Source: Comamonadaceae bacterium UBA2121 (lineage in GTDB: Bacteria > Pseudomonadota > Gammaproteobacteria > Burkholderiales > Burkholderiaceae_C). Taken from it: a DNA stretch of 64,000 nt. Shown in pieces: positions 1 through 7,687 of this stretch. Each line of letters begins with the position of its first letter. Position 1 is the first letter of the stretch. Made by a program: the position numbers and the translations under genes. The stretch spans positions 124,001 to 188,000 of the forward strand of contig DCYB01000007.1 in assembly GCA_002331385.1 (NCBI GenBank). Reading direction: 5' to 3'. Below the pieces are notes generated by a model. It was not told the origin of the DNA, searched no databases, and saw only the letters and a list, made by a program, of their open reading frames with translations.

Positions 1-1224
1 CTTGCCACCGGAACATCCGCAGGCACGCTGATTGCCAGACAGGCCATCGTGAACACAATGGGGAAAGTCGTCGGCCATGAACTGTTCAACCGTTCACGCA
101 GCCATTCCGCGCACACCGCTGCCAGCGACATGCTGCTGGCGCTGACGGCGCTGTCGCACGTCGGCCTGGAAGAACTCATGGGCGACACGCTGATTTTCGT
201 GAACTGCACGCATGAGAGTCTGGGGGAAGGCCATCTGGCGCTGCTGGACCCGGCCAAGGTGATTCTGGAAGTCCCGTCACTTGGACATACGGCGGCCGAG
301 GAAGTGCGCACGCGCTTGCCCACCCTCACCATGCTGCATGAGCGCGGATTCCGCCTCGCGTTCAGTCACACGGTGCTGGAGTCTGCCTACGCGCCGTGGC
401 TGCCCCTGGCCGATTACATCAAGCTCGACCTGTCGGTGCTTCCCGCCGATCAAGTGACGGTGCTCACCAAATTTGCGCTGCGCGAAACCTCGGCCAAGCT
501 GATCGCCGAAAAGATCGAAACCGCCGCCCAGCTCGAATTGCTGACATCTCTGGGCGTCGGCCTGTTCCAGGGCTATTGGCTCTCTCGCCCGAAACTCGTT
601 CAGGCCAAGCTGCTGCTGCCCGAGCAGGCCAGCATCGACCAACTCAGTCACCTGCTGCGCGCCAGCGCCAGTCACCACGATCTCGCCCAGTGGGTGATGC
701 AGGATGCCGTGCTCACGTTCAACCTGCTGCGCCTGCTCGTCACGTCGGGGGTCTGCCCGGTGCAGGGCCCAACGTCCATCGAGCACGCCATCACGCTGCT
801 CGGACGCCATCGCATCGCTTGCTGGATCGGACTGCTGCAAACTTTTCACATGGCGAGTGAGAGCACGCCCACCACAGCGCGCACCGCCCTGCTCCATGGG
901 CGCTTCATGCAGCTCATCACGCAGGCACAGCATTTACCGCAAGCAGTGAGCGATCAGGCCTTCCTCGTGGGCGTCATTTCGCAATTGGGACAATTGCTGG
1001 ACATCTCCTCGGCCTCGGTGATCAGCCTGCTGCAATTGCCCTCCGTGGTGACCTCTGCGGTGCTGGGCAACACCGGCTATCTGGGCGCGTTGCTCAGCCT
1101 CGCGCGCTCGTCCGAACAGGGGCACAGCGACGAACTGCTGAACGCCGCCAGCGCACTGGGGCTTTCGGCGCAGCAACTGACGGAAGCGCGCCAGCAAGCG
1201 CTGGAGTGGGCGCGCCTGACCTGA
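1..1224 (+). CDS. EAL-HDOD domain protein, degenerate EAL (5' end outside window)
   Basis: The frame is open from the first base, so the true start lies upstream. The visible N-terminus (IARQAIVNTMGKVVGHELFNR) is the usual opening of the YuxH/CdgJ family, in which an EAL domain is followed by an HDOD domain. EAL landmarks remain: the E of HELF, the N of FVNC, ILEVP, DYIKLDLS, AEKIET and FQGYWLSRP. The DD pair of the DDFG metal motif is replaced (LAFSHT), so c-di-GMP hydrolysis is unlikely. The C-terminal half is a helical HDOD region. Members act in signalling and motility; here probably a non-catalytic, cytoplasmic binding or regulatory role (inference). Its stop lies 40 bp from the stop of the convergent Bug receptor gene. 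Confidence 0.8.
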   Translation, partial: LATGTSAGTLIARQAIVNTMGKVVGHELFNRSRSHSAHTAASDMLLALTALSHVGLEELMGDTLIFVNCTHESLGEGHLALLDPAKVILEVPSLGHTAAEEVRTRLPTLTMLHERGFRLAFSHTVLESAYAPWLPLADYIKLDLSVLPADQVTVLTKFALRETSAKLIAEKIETAAQLELLTSLGVGLFQGYWLSRPKLVQAKLLLPEQASIDQLSHLLRASASHHDLAQWVMQDAVLTFNLLRLLVTSGVCPVQGPTSIEHAITLLGRHRIACWIGLLQTFHMASESTPTTARTALLHGRFMQLITQAQHLPQAVSDQAFLVGVISQLGQLLDISSASVISLLQLPSVVTSAVLGNTGYLGALLSLARSSEQGHSDELLNAASALGLSAQQLTEARQQALEWARLT

Positions 1225-1264
1225 GATCGCGCACCCAACTGGCCTGCGCCTGCTGGTGCGGGCA

Positions 1265-2233
1265 TCAATCCAGTTCCAGCTTGCGTTCGCGGATCAGCGC
1301 GGACCACTTGGCGTTGTCCTTGGCGACAAAATCGGCAAACTCCTTGGGCCCGAGCGGATGGGCTTGCGCGCCAGCGTTGGCGAACTTGCTCTGGATTTCC
1401 GGCTGGGCAAGCACCTTGTTGAGCGCCGCAGACAGGCGCTGGGTGATGTCGGGCGACAGCCCTGCGGGCGCAACCAGGCCCTGAAAGCCCACCGACTCCA
1501 TGCCCTTGAGGCCCAACTCCCGCACCGTAGGCACGTCGGGCAGTTGCGGATCGCGCTCCGGCCCGGTCACCGCCAGCGCCTTCAGCCGACCGCCCTTGAT
1601 GTGGGGAATCAGCACCGTGCCCGCATCGATCAGCAACTGCGTCTGCCCGCCGATCAGGTCCTGAATGGCGGGCGCACTGCCTTTGTAGGGAACATGCGTG
1701 GCGTTAAGGCCCGTGGCCTGATTCATCAACTCGCCATTCAGGTGCGTCGACGTGCCCGCGCCGCCCGAGGCGAAGTTCACCTGCCCTGCGTGTGATTTCT
1801 CCCAGTTCACCCAATCCTTCATGTCCCGCGCCGGATGGTCAGGGCGCGTCACCGCGACATAGCTGCCCTGACTGATCTGGCCAATGTACGTGAACTGCTT
1901 GATCGGGTCGTACGGCATCTTCTTTTGCAGATACGGAGCGATCGCGAACGGCCCGGTATTGGCGAGCAGCAAGGTGTAGCCGTCCGCTTGCGCGCGCGTG
2001 AGTTCGGTTGCGGCGATCGTGCCACCGGCACCGGGTTTGTAGTCCATGACGATCTGCTGGCCGATCGCCTCTTGCAGCGGAATCTGGATCGTGCGCGCAG
2101 TGAAGTCGATGCCGCCGCCCGGTGGATAACCCACGATCAGCCGGATCGGCTTGGCTGTGGGCCATGCCTGCGCCATCGCCATTGAAGCACTCGCACCGAG
2201 CGCCAGTGCAACGAGCCATTTGTTGGATTTCAT
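1265..2233 (-). CDS. Bug/TctC-family tripartite tricarboxylate transporter substrate-binding protein
   Basis: A 322-residue periplasmic solute receptor. It has a signal peptide (MKSNKWLVALALGASASMAMA) followed by the family opening PTAKPIRLIVGYPPGGGIDFTAR. Conserved pieces include GAGGTIAATEL, HVPYKGSAPAIQDLIGGQ and PDVPTVRELG. The start at 2233 was chosen because AGGAGA lies 8 nt upstream and the signal peptide begins there; the frame extends further without a plausible start. Bug proteins bind small carboxylates or related metabolites for TctAB-type secondary transporters. No TctA or TctB is nearby, so this is an orphan receptor with unknown ligand. It follows xerD on the same strand after a 52-bp gap. 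Confidence 0.9.
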   Translation of the reverse strand: MKSNKWLVALALGASASMAMAQAWPTAKPIRLIVGYPPGGGIDFTARTIQIPLQEAIGQQIVMDYKPGAGGTIAATELTRAQADGYTLLLANTGPFAIAPYLQKKMPYDPIKQFTYIGQISQGSYVAVTRPDHPARDMKDWVNWEKSHAGQVNFASGGAGTSTHLNGELMNQATGLNATHVPYKGSAPAIQDLIGGQTQLLIDAGTVLIPHIKGGRLKALAVTGPERDPQLPDVPTVRELGLKGMESVGFQGLVAPAGLSPDITQRLSAALNKVLAQPEIQSKFANAGAQAHPLGPKEFADFVAKDNAKWSALIRERKLELD

Positions 2234-2285
2234 TGTTGTCTCCTGGTTGAAAAAAGGGTGCTGCGGGTTGCCCCGATGATGGCCC

Positions 2286-3182
2286 TCACCCGCGCGGATG
2301 GTGCTGCGCGTGCAACAGCTTGAGGCGCTCGCGCGCGACATGTGTGTAGATCGTGGTGGTGGAGATATCGGCATGGCCCAGCAACAACTGCACCACGCGC
2401 AAATCGGCGCCGTGGTTGAGCAAGTGCGTGGCAAAGGCGTGGCGCAAAGTGTGCGGTGACAGCGGCGAGGTGATACCTGCGATCTGTGCATACTTCTTCA
2501 CGATCACCCAGAACATCACGCGCGACATGCCTGCGCCGCGTTGGGTGACGAACAGGTCATCCGTCTGCTGCCCGCTCAGGATGGCGGGCCGACTCTCCGC
2601 CAGATAGCGCTCCAGCCAGCGGCCGGCCTCTTCGCCAAACGGCACCAGACGCTCCTTGCCACCTTTACCCATGATGCGCAGCACGCCCTCGCGCAGTCCG
2701 AGGTGCACCGTCTTGAGTGTCACCAACTCGCTCACGCGCAGGCCGCTGGCGTACATGAGCTCCAGCATCGTGCGATCGCGCAGTCCCAGCATGGCGTGGA
2801 CGTCGGGCGCCTTCAGCAAGGCCTCCACCTGCTGCTGCGACAGTGTCTTGGGCACGCGCAGCGGCTGGCGTGCGGCCTGCATGCGCACGGTGGGATCGGC
2901 GTGAATGCGGCGCTCGCGCAGCGCCCAGTGAAAGTAGCGCCGGAACACCGTCAGCCGCCGATTCGCCGAAGTGGCGCGCGTGTGCGCGTGACGCGCTGCG
3001 AAATAGGCGTTGATGTGGTGCTCCGCCACTCCATCGAGCGCCACCGCCGACTCCTGTTGCCCCAGCCATTCGGCAAACATTTGCAGATCACGACGGTAGG
3101 CCGCCAGCGTGTTGCGGGACAGGCCATCTTCCAGCCAGAGGGCGTCTATGAATGTGTCGATGGCGTTCTGGCTTTCCTGCAT
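2286..3182 (-). CDS. xerD: Tyrosine recombinase XerD
   Basis: A 298-residue site-specific recombinase, the usual XerD length. The N-terminal SAM-like core-binding domain begins FIDALWLEDGLSRNTLAAYRRDL. The catalytic domain shows the first arginine in ASGLRVSELVTLK, the H-x-x-R pair in HTLRHAFATHLL, the late histidine in LLLGHADISTT and the tyrosine nucleophile in TIYTHV. XerD works with XerC at dif to resolve chromosome dimers before division. The start at 3182 (MQESQNAID) fits the family; upstream in-frame codons run into the preceding terminator hairpin. The SD is weak. XerC/XerD assignment rests on overall resemblance. Confidence 0.92.
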   Translation of the reverse strand: MQESQNAIDTFIDALWLEDGLSRNTLAAYRRDLQMFAEWLGQQESAVALDGVAEHHINAYFAARHAHTRATSANRRLTVFRRYFHWALRERRIHADPTVRMQAARQPLRVPKTLSQQQVEALLKAPDVHAMLGLRDRTMLELMYASGLRVSELVTLKTVHLGLREGVLRIMGKGGKERLVPFGEEAGRWLERYLAESRPAILSGQQTDDLFVTQRGAGMSRVMFWVIVKKYAQIAGITSPLSPHTLRHAFATHLLNHGADLRVVQLLLGHADISTTTIYTHVARERLKLLHAQHHPRG

Positions 3183-3200
3183 GGGCGAAACATAGCATGT

Positions 3201-3223
3201 AAAACGCCGCCCGAAGGCGGCGT
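3201..3223 (-). terminator. Rho-independent terminator after the Bug receptor gene at 3248
   Basis: Read on the minus strand, a 7-bp CGCCGCC/GGCGGCG stem with a TTCG tetraloop is followed by TTTT. It lies 25 nt past the stop of the receptor gene and just before xerD, separating the two transcription units. Confidence 0.85.
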
Positions 3224-3247
3224 GCACGCGGCTGGCGAATGCCGGAA

Positions 3248-4210
3248 TCAATCCAGCGTCAGCTTCTGCTTTTTCACCACTTCCTTGTACACCTCGAACT
3301 CGGCCTTGATCTGCTGCGCGAACTGCTCGGGCGTGTTGGCAACGATGATCGAGCCCGTGTCCTCGATGCGCTTGCGCACGGCCGGGTCTTCCACGGCCTT
3401 CCTGGTGGCTTCATTGAGCTTGTCCACCACATCCTTGGGCAGGCCCTTGGGGCCGAGCAGGCCGTAATAGGCCAGGCGGTTCACCGGCTCCAGCCCCACT
3501 TCCTTGAAGGTGGGCACGTTGGGCAGCTCCTTCAGGCGCGTGGGCGCGGACACCACGATGGGCACGAGCTTTCCGGCCTTCACGAACGGCAGCGCCGACG
3601 GCAGGTTGTCGAAGATGATCGGCACCTGTCCGGCCACTACGTCATTCAGCGCCGGACCTGCGCCGCGGTAAGGAATGTGCGTGATGAAGGTGTTGGTCAG
3701 GCTCTTGTACAGCTCCATCAGCATGTGACCGATGCCGCCCGTGCCGGACGAACCATAAGAGTACTTGCCGGGGTTCTTCTTCAACTCGGCAATGAAGCCC
3801 GCGTAATCCTTTGCCGGAAACGACGGGTTCACGGCGATGATGTTCGGCGTGGCCGCGATGTTGATGATGGGCGTGAAGTCCGTGATCGGGTTGTACGGCG
3901 TCTTGGGGTTGATGGCCGGATTCGCCGCCGTGGTGGACACGGTTGCCACGCCCAGTGCATAGCCGTCGGGCGCAGAGCGCGCCGTTTCGGTCGCGCCAAT
4001 CACGCCGCCACCACCGCCCTTGTTCTCCACGATGACGGGCTGGCCCAGATTCTTGGTCAGCGGATCGGACACCACGCGCGCGATGATGTCGGTGGTTCCT
4101 CCGGGTGCGAACGGCACGACCAGCCGGATCGGCTTGGTGGGATAGTTGTCCGCAAACGATGTGCCAGTCGCCATCGTCAGGGCCAGCGCCACCAGGTGAC
4201 GTCGTTGCAT
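3248..4210 (-). CDS. Bug/TctC-family substrate-binding protein (second orphan receptor)
   Basis: A 320-residue paralogue of the receptor at 1265. After the signal peptide (LVALALTMATGTSFA) comes the family opening YPTKPIRLVVPFAPGGTTD, then GGVIGATETARSAPDGY, HIPYRGAGPALNDVVAGQ and PNVPTFKEVGL. The start at 4210 has GAGGAG 9 nt upstream. It is divergent from the AEC permease at 4399, an arrangement compatible with a shared ligand class, but no TctAB partner is present and the ligand cannot be read from the sequence. Confidence 0.9.
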   Translation of the reverse strand: MQRRHLVALALTMATGTSFADNYPTKPIRLVVPFAPGGTTDIIARVVSDPLTKNLGQPVIVENKGGGGGVIGATETARSAPDGYALGVATVSTTAANPAINPKTPYNPITDFTPIINIAATPNIIAVNPSFPAKDYAGFIAELKKNPGKYSYGSSGTGGIGHMLMELYKSLTNTFITHIPYRGAGPALNDVVAGQVPIIFDNLPSALPFVKAGKLVPIVVSAPTRLKELPNVPTFKEVGLEPVNRLAYYGLLGPKGLPKDVVDKLNEATRKAVEDPAVRKRIEDTGSIIVANTPEQFAQQIKAEFEVYKEVVKKQKLTLD

Positions 4211-4398
4211 ATTTGTACTCCTCACAGTAGTTGGTTTCCAAAAAACGGTGATTGATGCTAAACGCTGCAAACGTCCACGGGGCGTGGTTTTTAGCGCATA
4301 TTTCTCAGGGATTCCCCCCGACTTTCTTGTCGGAATGTCAGCTGGGCGACAGCCTGAAAATTCACGCTCCCGATCAATTCCCGCTATGCTCACGCGCC

Positions 4399-5304
4399 GT
4401 GAACTACGCTCAACTGCTGCTGCCGGACTTTTCGCTGATTCTGCTGGGATACCTCATTTGCAGATACACCTTTCTCAACCGTCCCATCTGGCAGGCTGTG
4501 GAAGTGCTGGTGTATTACCTGCTCTTTCCAACGATGCTGTTCCAGTCGATCCTCAAGGCTCCGATCGACATCCATGAAACGTCCAATCTGATTGGCGCTG
4601 CCGTGATCCTGAGTGGGTTGGCGATTGCGCTGTCGTACGCGCTGCCGCGCCTGCCCGGCATCGGACCGCGCGTGGACCGGCGCGAACATGCGGGTGCGGC
4701 GCAGGTGGCGTTCCGCTTCAACTCCTACATCATGCTGGCGCTGTCGGATCGCATCGTCGGCCCCCAAGGGCAATTGCTCATGGCCGTGGTCATCGGCGTG
4801 ACTGTGCCGCTGCTCAACATTGCCGCCGTGTGGCCCATGTCGCGTGGCGCAGGGCGCGGCTTCATTGGCGAGCTGGTGCGCAATCCGCTCATCATCGCCA
4901 CAGTGCTGGGGCTGACCTGCAATTTTCTGGGCATGTCGATCCCGACTGTGGTGGAGCCCGTTTTCTCGCGCATCGCGGCGGCCTCGCTCGCGTTGGGTTT
5001 GATGGCCGCCGGTGCCGGGCTGCAACTGGGCGAGCTGCATCGCAACAAGCCGTTGTCGGTGTCGCTGCTGGCCATCCGCCATCTGGCGCAACCAGTGTTT
5101 GCCTTTGTGCTGGCCAGGATCTTCGGTCTCGATCAGGCGCAAACCATCGTGCTGATGCTATTTTCTGGCGCACCTACCGCGTCGTCGTGCTACGTGCTCG
5201 CATCGCGCATGGGCTACAACGGCCCCTATGTGGCGGGACTGGTGACGCTCTCCACCGTGCTCGGCGTATTCAGCCTGCCGCTGGCATTGGGCCTCGTGCG
5301 CTGA
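4399..5304 (+). CDS. AEC family (auxin efflux carrier-like) permease
   Basis: A 301-residue membrane protein with about ten hydrophobic segments in the two-halves AEC pattern. The N-terminus VNYAQLLLPDFSLILLGYLICRY is the usual first helix, so the GTG at 4399 is preferred over an in-frame codon at 4252 that adds 49 residues with no membrane character. The C-terminal half carries RNPLIIATVLGL and SGAPTASSCYVLA, the typical late motifs. Family members move organic acids, amino acids or auxin-like compounds. It is divergent from the Bug receptor, hinting at carboxylate handling (inference). No terminator is visible before the esterase gene 57 bp downstream. Confidence 0.85.
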   Translation: MNYAQLLLPDFSLILLGYLICRYTFLNRPIWQAVEVLVYYLLFPTMLFQSILKAPIDIHETSNLIGAAVILSGLAIALSYALPRLPGIGPRVDRREHAGAAQVAFRFNSYIMLALSDRIVGPQGQLLMAVVIGVTVPLLNIAAVWPMSRGAGRGFIGELVRNPLIIATVLGLTCNFLGMSIPTVVEPVFSRIAAASLALGLMAAGAGLQLGELHRNKPLSVSLLAIRHLAQPVFAFVLARIFGLDQAQTIVLMLFSGAPTASSCYVLASRMGYNGPYVAGLVTLSTVLGVFSLPLALGLVR

Positions 5305-5361
5305 ACACAGTTCACGACGCCCGTGCTTGCCCACGCCACGTGAATCGACTACACCGTCGCC

Positions 5362-6024
5362 ATGACGTTACCTCGCGATCCCTCCAGACTCCATCGGCGC
5401 ACATGGCTGACCGCCGCCTGCGCCACGGCCTTCATCCTCTGCGCCTGCGGCAAAAAAACGCCGCGCTCCACCGCCATTGCGTCCGGCAGCACGGTGCTAG
5501 CGCTGGGTGATTCGCTCACCTCCGGCGTGGGTGCGGGGCCGGAAGCGGCTTACCCCACCGTGTTGGCAGAGCTCACGGGCTGGAACGTGATCAACGGCGG
5601 CGTTTCCGGCGACACCTCGGCACAGGCTTTGGCACGCTTGCCCGATCTACTCACAGAGCATTCCCCCGCGCTGGTCATCGTCAGCATCGGCGGCAATGAC
5701 TTCCTGCGCCAACTGTCCCTATCAGAGTTGGAATCCAACGTGCGCGCCATCGTCGGGCAGTGCCGAGCCAGCGGCGCGCAGGTGGCACTGGTAGCCATTC
5801 CCCAAGCATCTATGTTGTCGGCCGCAGCGGGCAGCCTCAAGGACCACGGCGTGTTCGAAAGCCTCGCCAGCGAACTCCAGTTGCCGCTGTTCGAAAAAGG
5901 CTGGTCGAAAGTGCTGTCCGATGCGCAATTGCGCTCGGATACCGTGCACGCCAATGCAGCGGGCTATACACAGTTCGCCGCATCACTCGCGCGCTGGTTG
6001 CGCGACGTGGGCCTGCGGGCCTGA
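5362..6024 (+). CDS. SGNH-hydrolase family arylesterase/lysophospholipase, predicted lipoprotein
   Basis: A 220-residue GDSL/SGNH esterase of the TesA/arylesterase group. Block I is ALGDSLTSGVG (Ser nucleophile), block II has the G of VINGGVSGDTS, block III is SIGGNDFLRQ and block V is SDTVHANAAGY with the Asp-His pair. An N-terminal Tat-like or Sec signal with RRTWLTAACATAFILCAC gives a possible lipobox (LCAC), so the enzyme is probably a periplasm-facing lipoprotein. It hydrolyses short esters or lysophospholipids; the substrate is unknown. Its last 42 bases overlap the 3' end of convergent queG. Confidence 0.85.
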   Translation: MTLPRDPSRLHRRTWLTAACATAFILCACGKKTPRSTAIASGSTVLALGDSLTSGVGAGPEAAYPTVLAELTGWNVINGGVSGDTSAQALARLPDLLTEHSPALVIVSIGGNDFLRQLSLSELESNVRAIVGQCRASGAQVALVAIPQASMLSAAAGSLKDHGVFESLASELQLPLFEKGWSKVLSDAQLRSDTVHANAAGYTQFAASLARWLRDVGLRA

Positions 6025-7119
6025 CGCCGAACCAGCGCCCTGCGCCAAGGCCCAGGCCACATGCTCGCGCACGAGCGCGCTTGCGTCGCTCGCGCGGGAG
6101 GCCAACGCACTGCACAGATCAGCGGTCTCGCTCAGCGCCAGCGCATGGCCTTTCGCCAGCGCATTGCCCATCGCCACCGCGATATTGCGCAACCAGCGCT
6201 CATGGCCAATGCGGCGGATCGGGCTGCCTTCGGTGTAGCGCAGGAACTCCGCCTCGCTCCACGCAAAGAGCCGCACCAGTGACGTGCCGCTCATGCCCGG
6301 ACGCACGTCGAAATCGGGCAGGCTCGCGCGCTTGGCAAACTTGTTCCAGGGGCAGATCAACTGGCAATCGTCGCAGCCGTAGATGCGGTTGCCCATCAGC
6401 GGGCGCAGCGCCTCGGGAATGGGCCCGGAATGCTCGATGGTGAGATAGGAAATGCAGCGCCGCGCATCCACCCGCCCCTCGGCCACAATGGCTTGCGTGG
6501 GGCAAACGTCGATGCAGGCCGTGCAACTGCCGCAGTGCCCGGTCGTGGGTTCGGTGGCCGCCAGCGCCACGTCCAGATAGATCTCGCCCAGAAAGAACAT
6601 CGATCCCGCTTCGCGATGCAGCACCAGCGTGTGCTTGCCGCGCCAGCCCTGCCCGCTTCGGCGCGCCAGCTCGCATTCCAGCACCGGGGCCGAATCGGTG
6701 AACACGCGAAACCCCAGCGGCCCAACCTCCTCGGCAATGCGATCCGCGAGTTTTTGCAGCCGTGACCGCAATACCTTGTGATAATCGCGGCCTCGTGCAT
6801 AGACGGAGATGATGCCTTCCTCGGGACGCTGCAGCCGCTCGAATTCAATCGCCTGCCAGCCCTCGGGAACTGAGTGCGGCAGATAATCCATGCGCGCCGT
6901 GATCACGCTCACGGTGCCGGGAACCAGTTCGGCAGGTCGGGCACGCTTGAGGCCGTGCGCTTCCATATAGTGCATTTCGCCATGAAAGCCGCGCGCCAGC
7001 CAGTCGAGCAGGCCAGCCTCCGCCGAGGACAGGTCCACACCGGCCACGCCAATTTGGGAAAATCCCAGTTCGCGAGCCCAGAGCTGAATTTGAGGAACGA
7101 GTTGACTGCTGCACCACAT
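5983..7119 (-). CDS. queG: Epoxyqueuosine reductase QueG
   Basis: A 378-residue cobalamin- and Fe-S-dependent enzyme that reduces epoxyqueuosine to queuosine at the wobble base of tRNAs with GUN anticodons. Two ferredoxin-like clusters are plain: CGSCTACIDVCP and CDDCQLICPWNKF. The N-terminal domain has YHKVLRSRLQKLADRI and FTDSAPVLE, and a HEAT-like helical tail (RIGHERWLRNIAVAMGNAL) follows. The start at 7119 (MWCSSQLVPQIQLWAREL) gives family length; longer in-frame options run through tsaE. The last codons overlap the convergent esterase gene. It is divergent from tsaE with about 33 bp between starts. Confidence 0.93.
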   Translation of the reverse strand: MWCSSQLVPQIQLWARELGFSQIGVAGVDLSSAEAGLLDWLARGFHGEMHYMEAHGLKRARPAELVPGTVSVITARMDYLPHSVPEGWQAIEFERLQRPEEGIISVYARGRDYHKVLRSRLQKLADRIAEEVGPLGFRVFTDSAPVLECELARRSGQGWRGKHTLVLHREAGSMFFLGEIYLDVALAATEPTTGHCGSCTACIDVCPTQAIVAEGRVDARRCISYLTIEHSGPIPEALRPLMGNRIYGCDDCQLICPWNKFAKRASLPDFDVRPGMSGTSLVRLFAWSEAEFLRYTEGSPIRRIGHERWLRNIAVAMGNALAKGHALALSETADLCSALASRASDASALVREHVAWALAQGAGSASGPQAHVAQPARE

Positions 7120-7152
7120 CACCCGCAAATTGTAGGAACATCCAACACCCCT

Positions 7153-7620
7153 TTGGCGCGCCATGAATGGCTGTGGGACAACGAGGACGACACCGCACGC
7201 TGCGCCGCGCAGTTGGCCGCGCAATCCGGCATACGCGACGCCTTCCTCACCCTGCACGGGGATCTGGGCGCTGGCAAGACCACATTCGTGCGCCACCTGC
7301 TGCGCGCGCTGGGCGTGAGCGGTCGCATCAAAAGCCCTACTTACGCCGTCGTTGAACCGCATCAGGCGGGTGATCTGCCCATCTGGCACTTTGACTTCTA
7401 CCGCTTCAACGACCCGCGCGAATGGGAAGATGCCGGGTTTCGCGACATCTTCGGCGCACCGGGTTTGAAACTCGCCGAATGGCCGGAAAAGGCCGCCGGG
7501 CTTATCCCATCGGCGGATATTGCTATTGTCATTGAAGCATTGGAGGATATGCGCCGACGGGTTACCCTTGAGGCCCACACCCTCAATGGTGAGAAATTAC
7601 TTGAAGGATTGAACGTATGA
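7153..7620 (+). CDS. tsaE: tRNA threonylcarbamoyladenosine biosynthesis ATPase TsaE
   Basis: About 155 residues with the TsaE P-loop LHGDLGAGKTTFVRHLLRALG, then IKSPTYAVVE, a switch segment HFDFYRF and EWPEKAAGLIP. TsaE drives the TsaBD cycle that makes t6A at A37 of ANN-decoding tRNAs. No ATG or GTG sits near the expected N-terminus: the best start is the TTG at 7153, with an AGGA about 15 nt upstream; an ATT at about 7129 is the other candidate. The order tsaE-amiC-mutL is a familiar betaproteobacterial arrangement. Confidence 0.88.
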   Translation: MARHEWLWDNEDDTARCAAQLAAQSGIRDAFLTLHGDLGAGKTTFVRHLLRALGVSGRIKSPTYAVVEPHQAGDLPIWHFDFYRFNDPREWEDAGFRDIFGAPGLKLAEWPEKAAGLIPSADIAIVIEALEDMRRRVTLEAHTLNGEKLLEGLNV

Positions 7621-7687
7621 TCCTTTCAGTAATCACATTCTTCATGACACAATACGGGCTACACGCTTTCACACCCAAGGATCCGGG

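Noticed and set aside
4275..4292. Small hairpin CCACG-GGG-CGTGG followed by T5 in the divergent AEC/Bug region
   Set aside because: Only a 5-bp stem with no gene ending upstream on that strand; too weak to call a terminator or attenuator.
4317..4333. CCGAC-N6-GTCGG dyad before the AEC gene
   Set aside because: Five-bp arms are expected by chance in GC-rich DNA and no regulator gene is adjacent.
6874..7152. N-terminal extension of the tsaE frame back to 6874
   Set aside because: It lies inside queG on the opposite strand and would add 93 residues absent from TsaE proteins.
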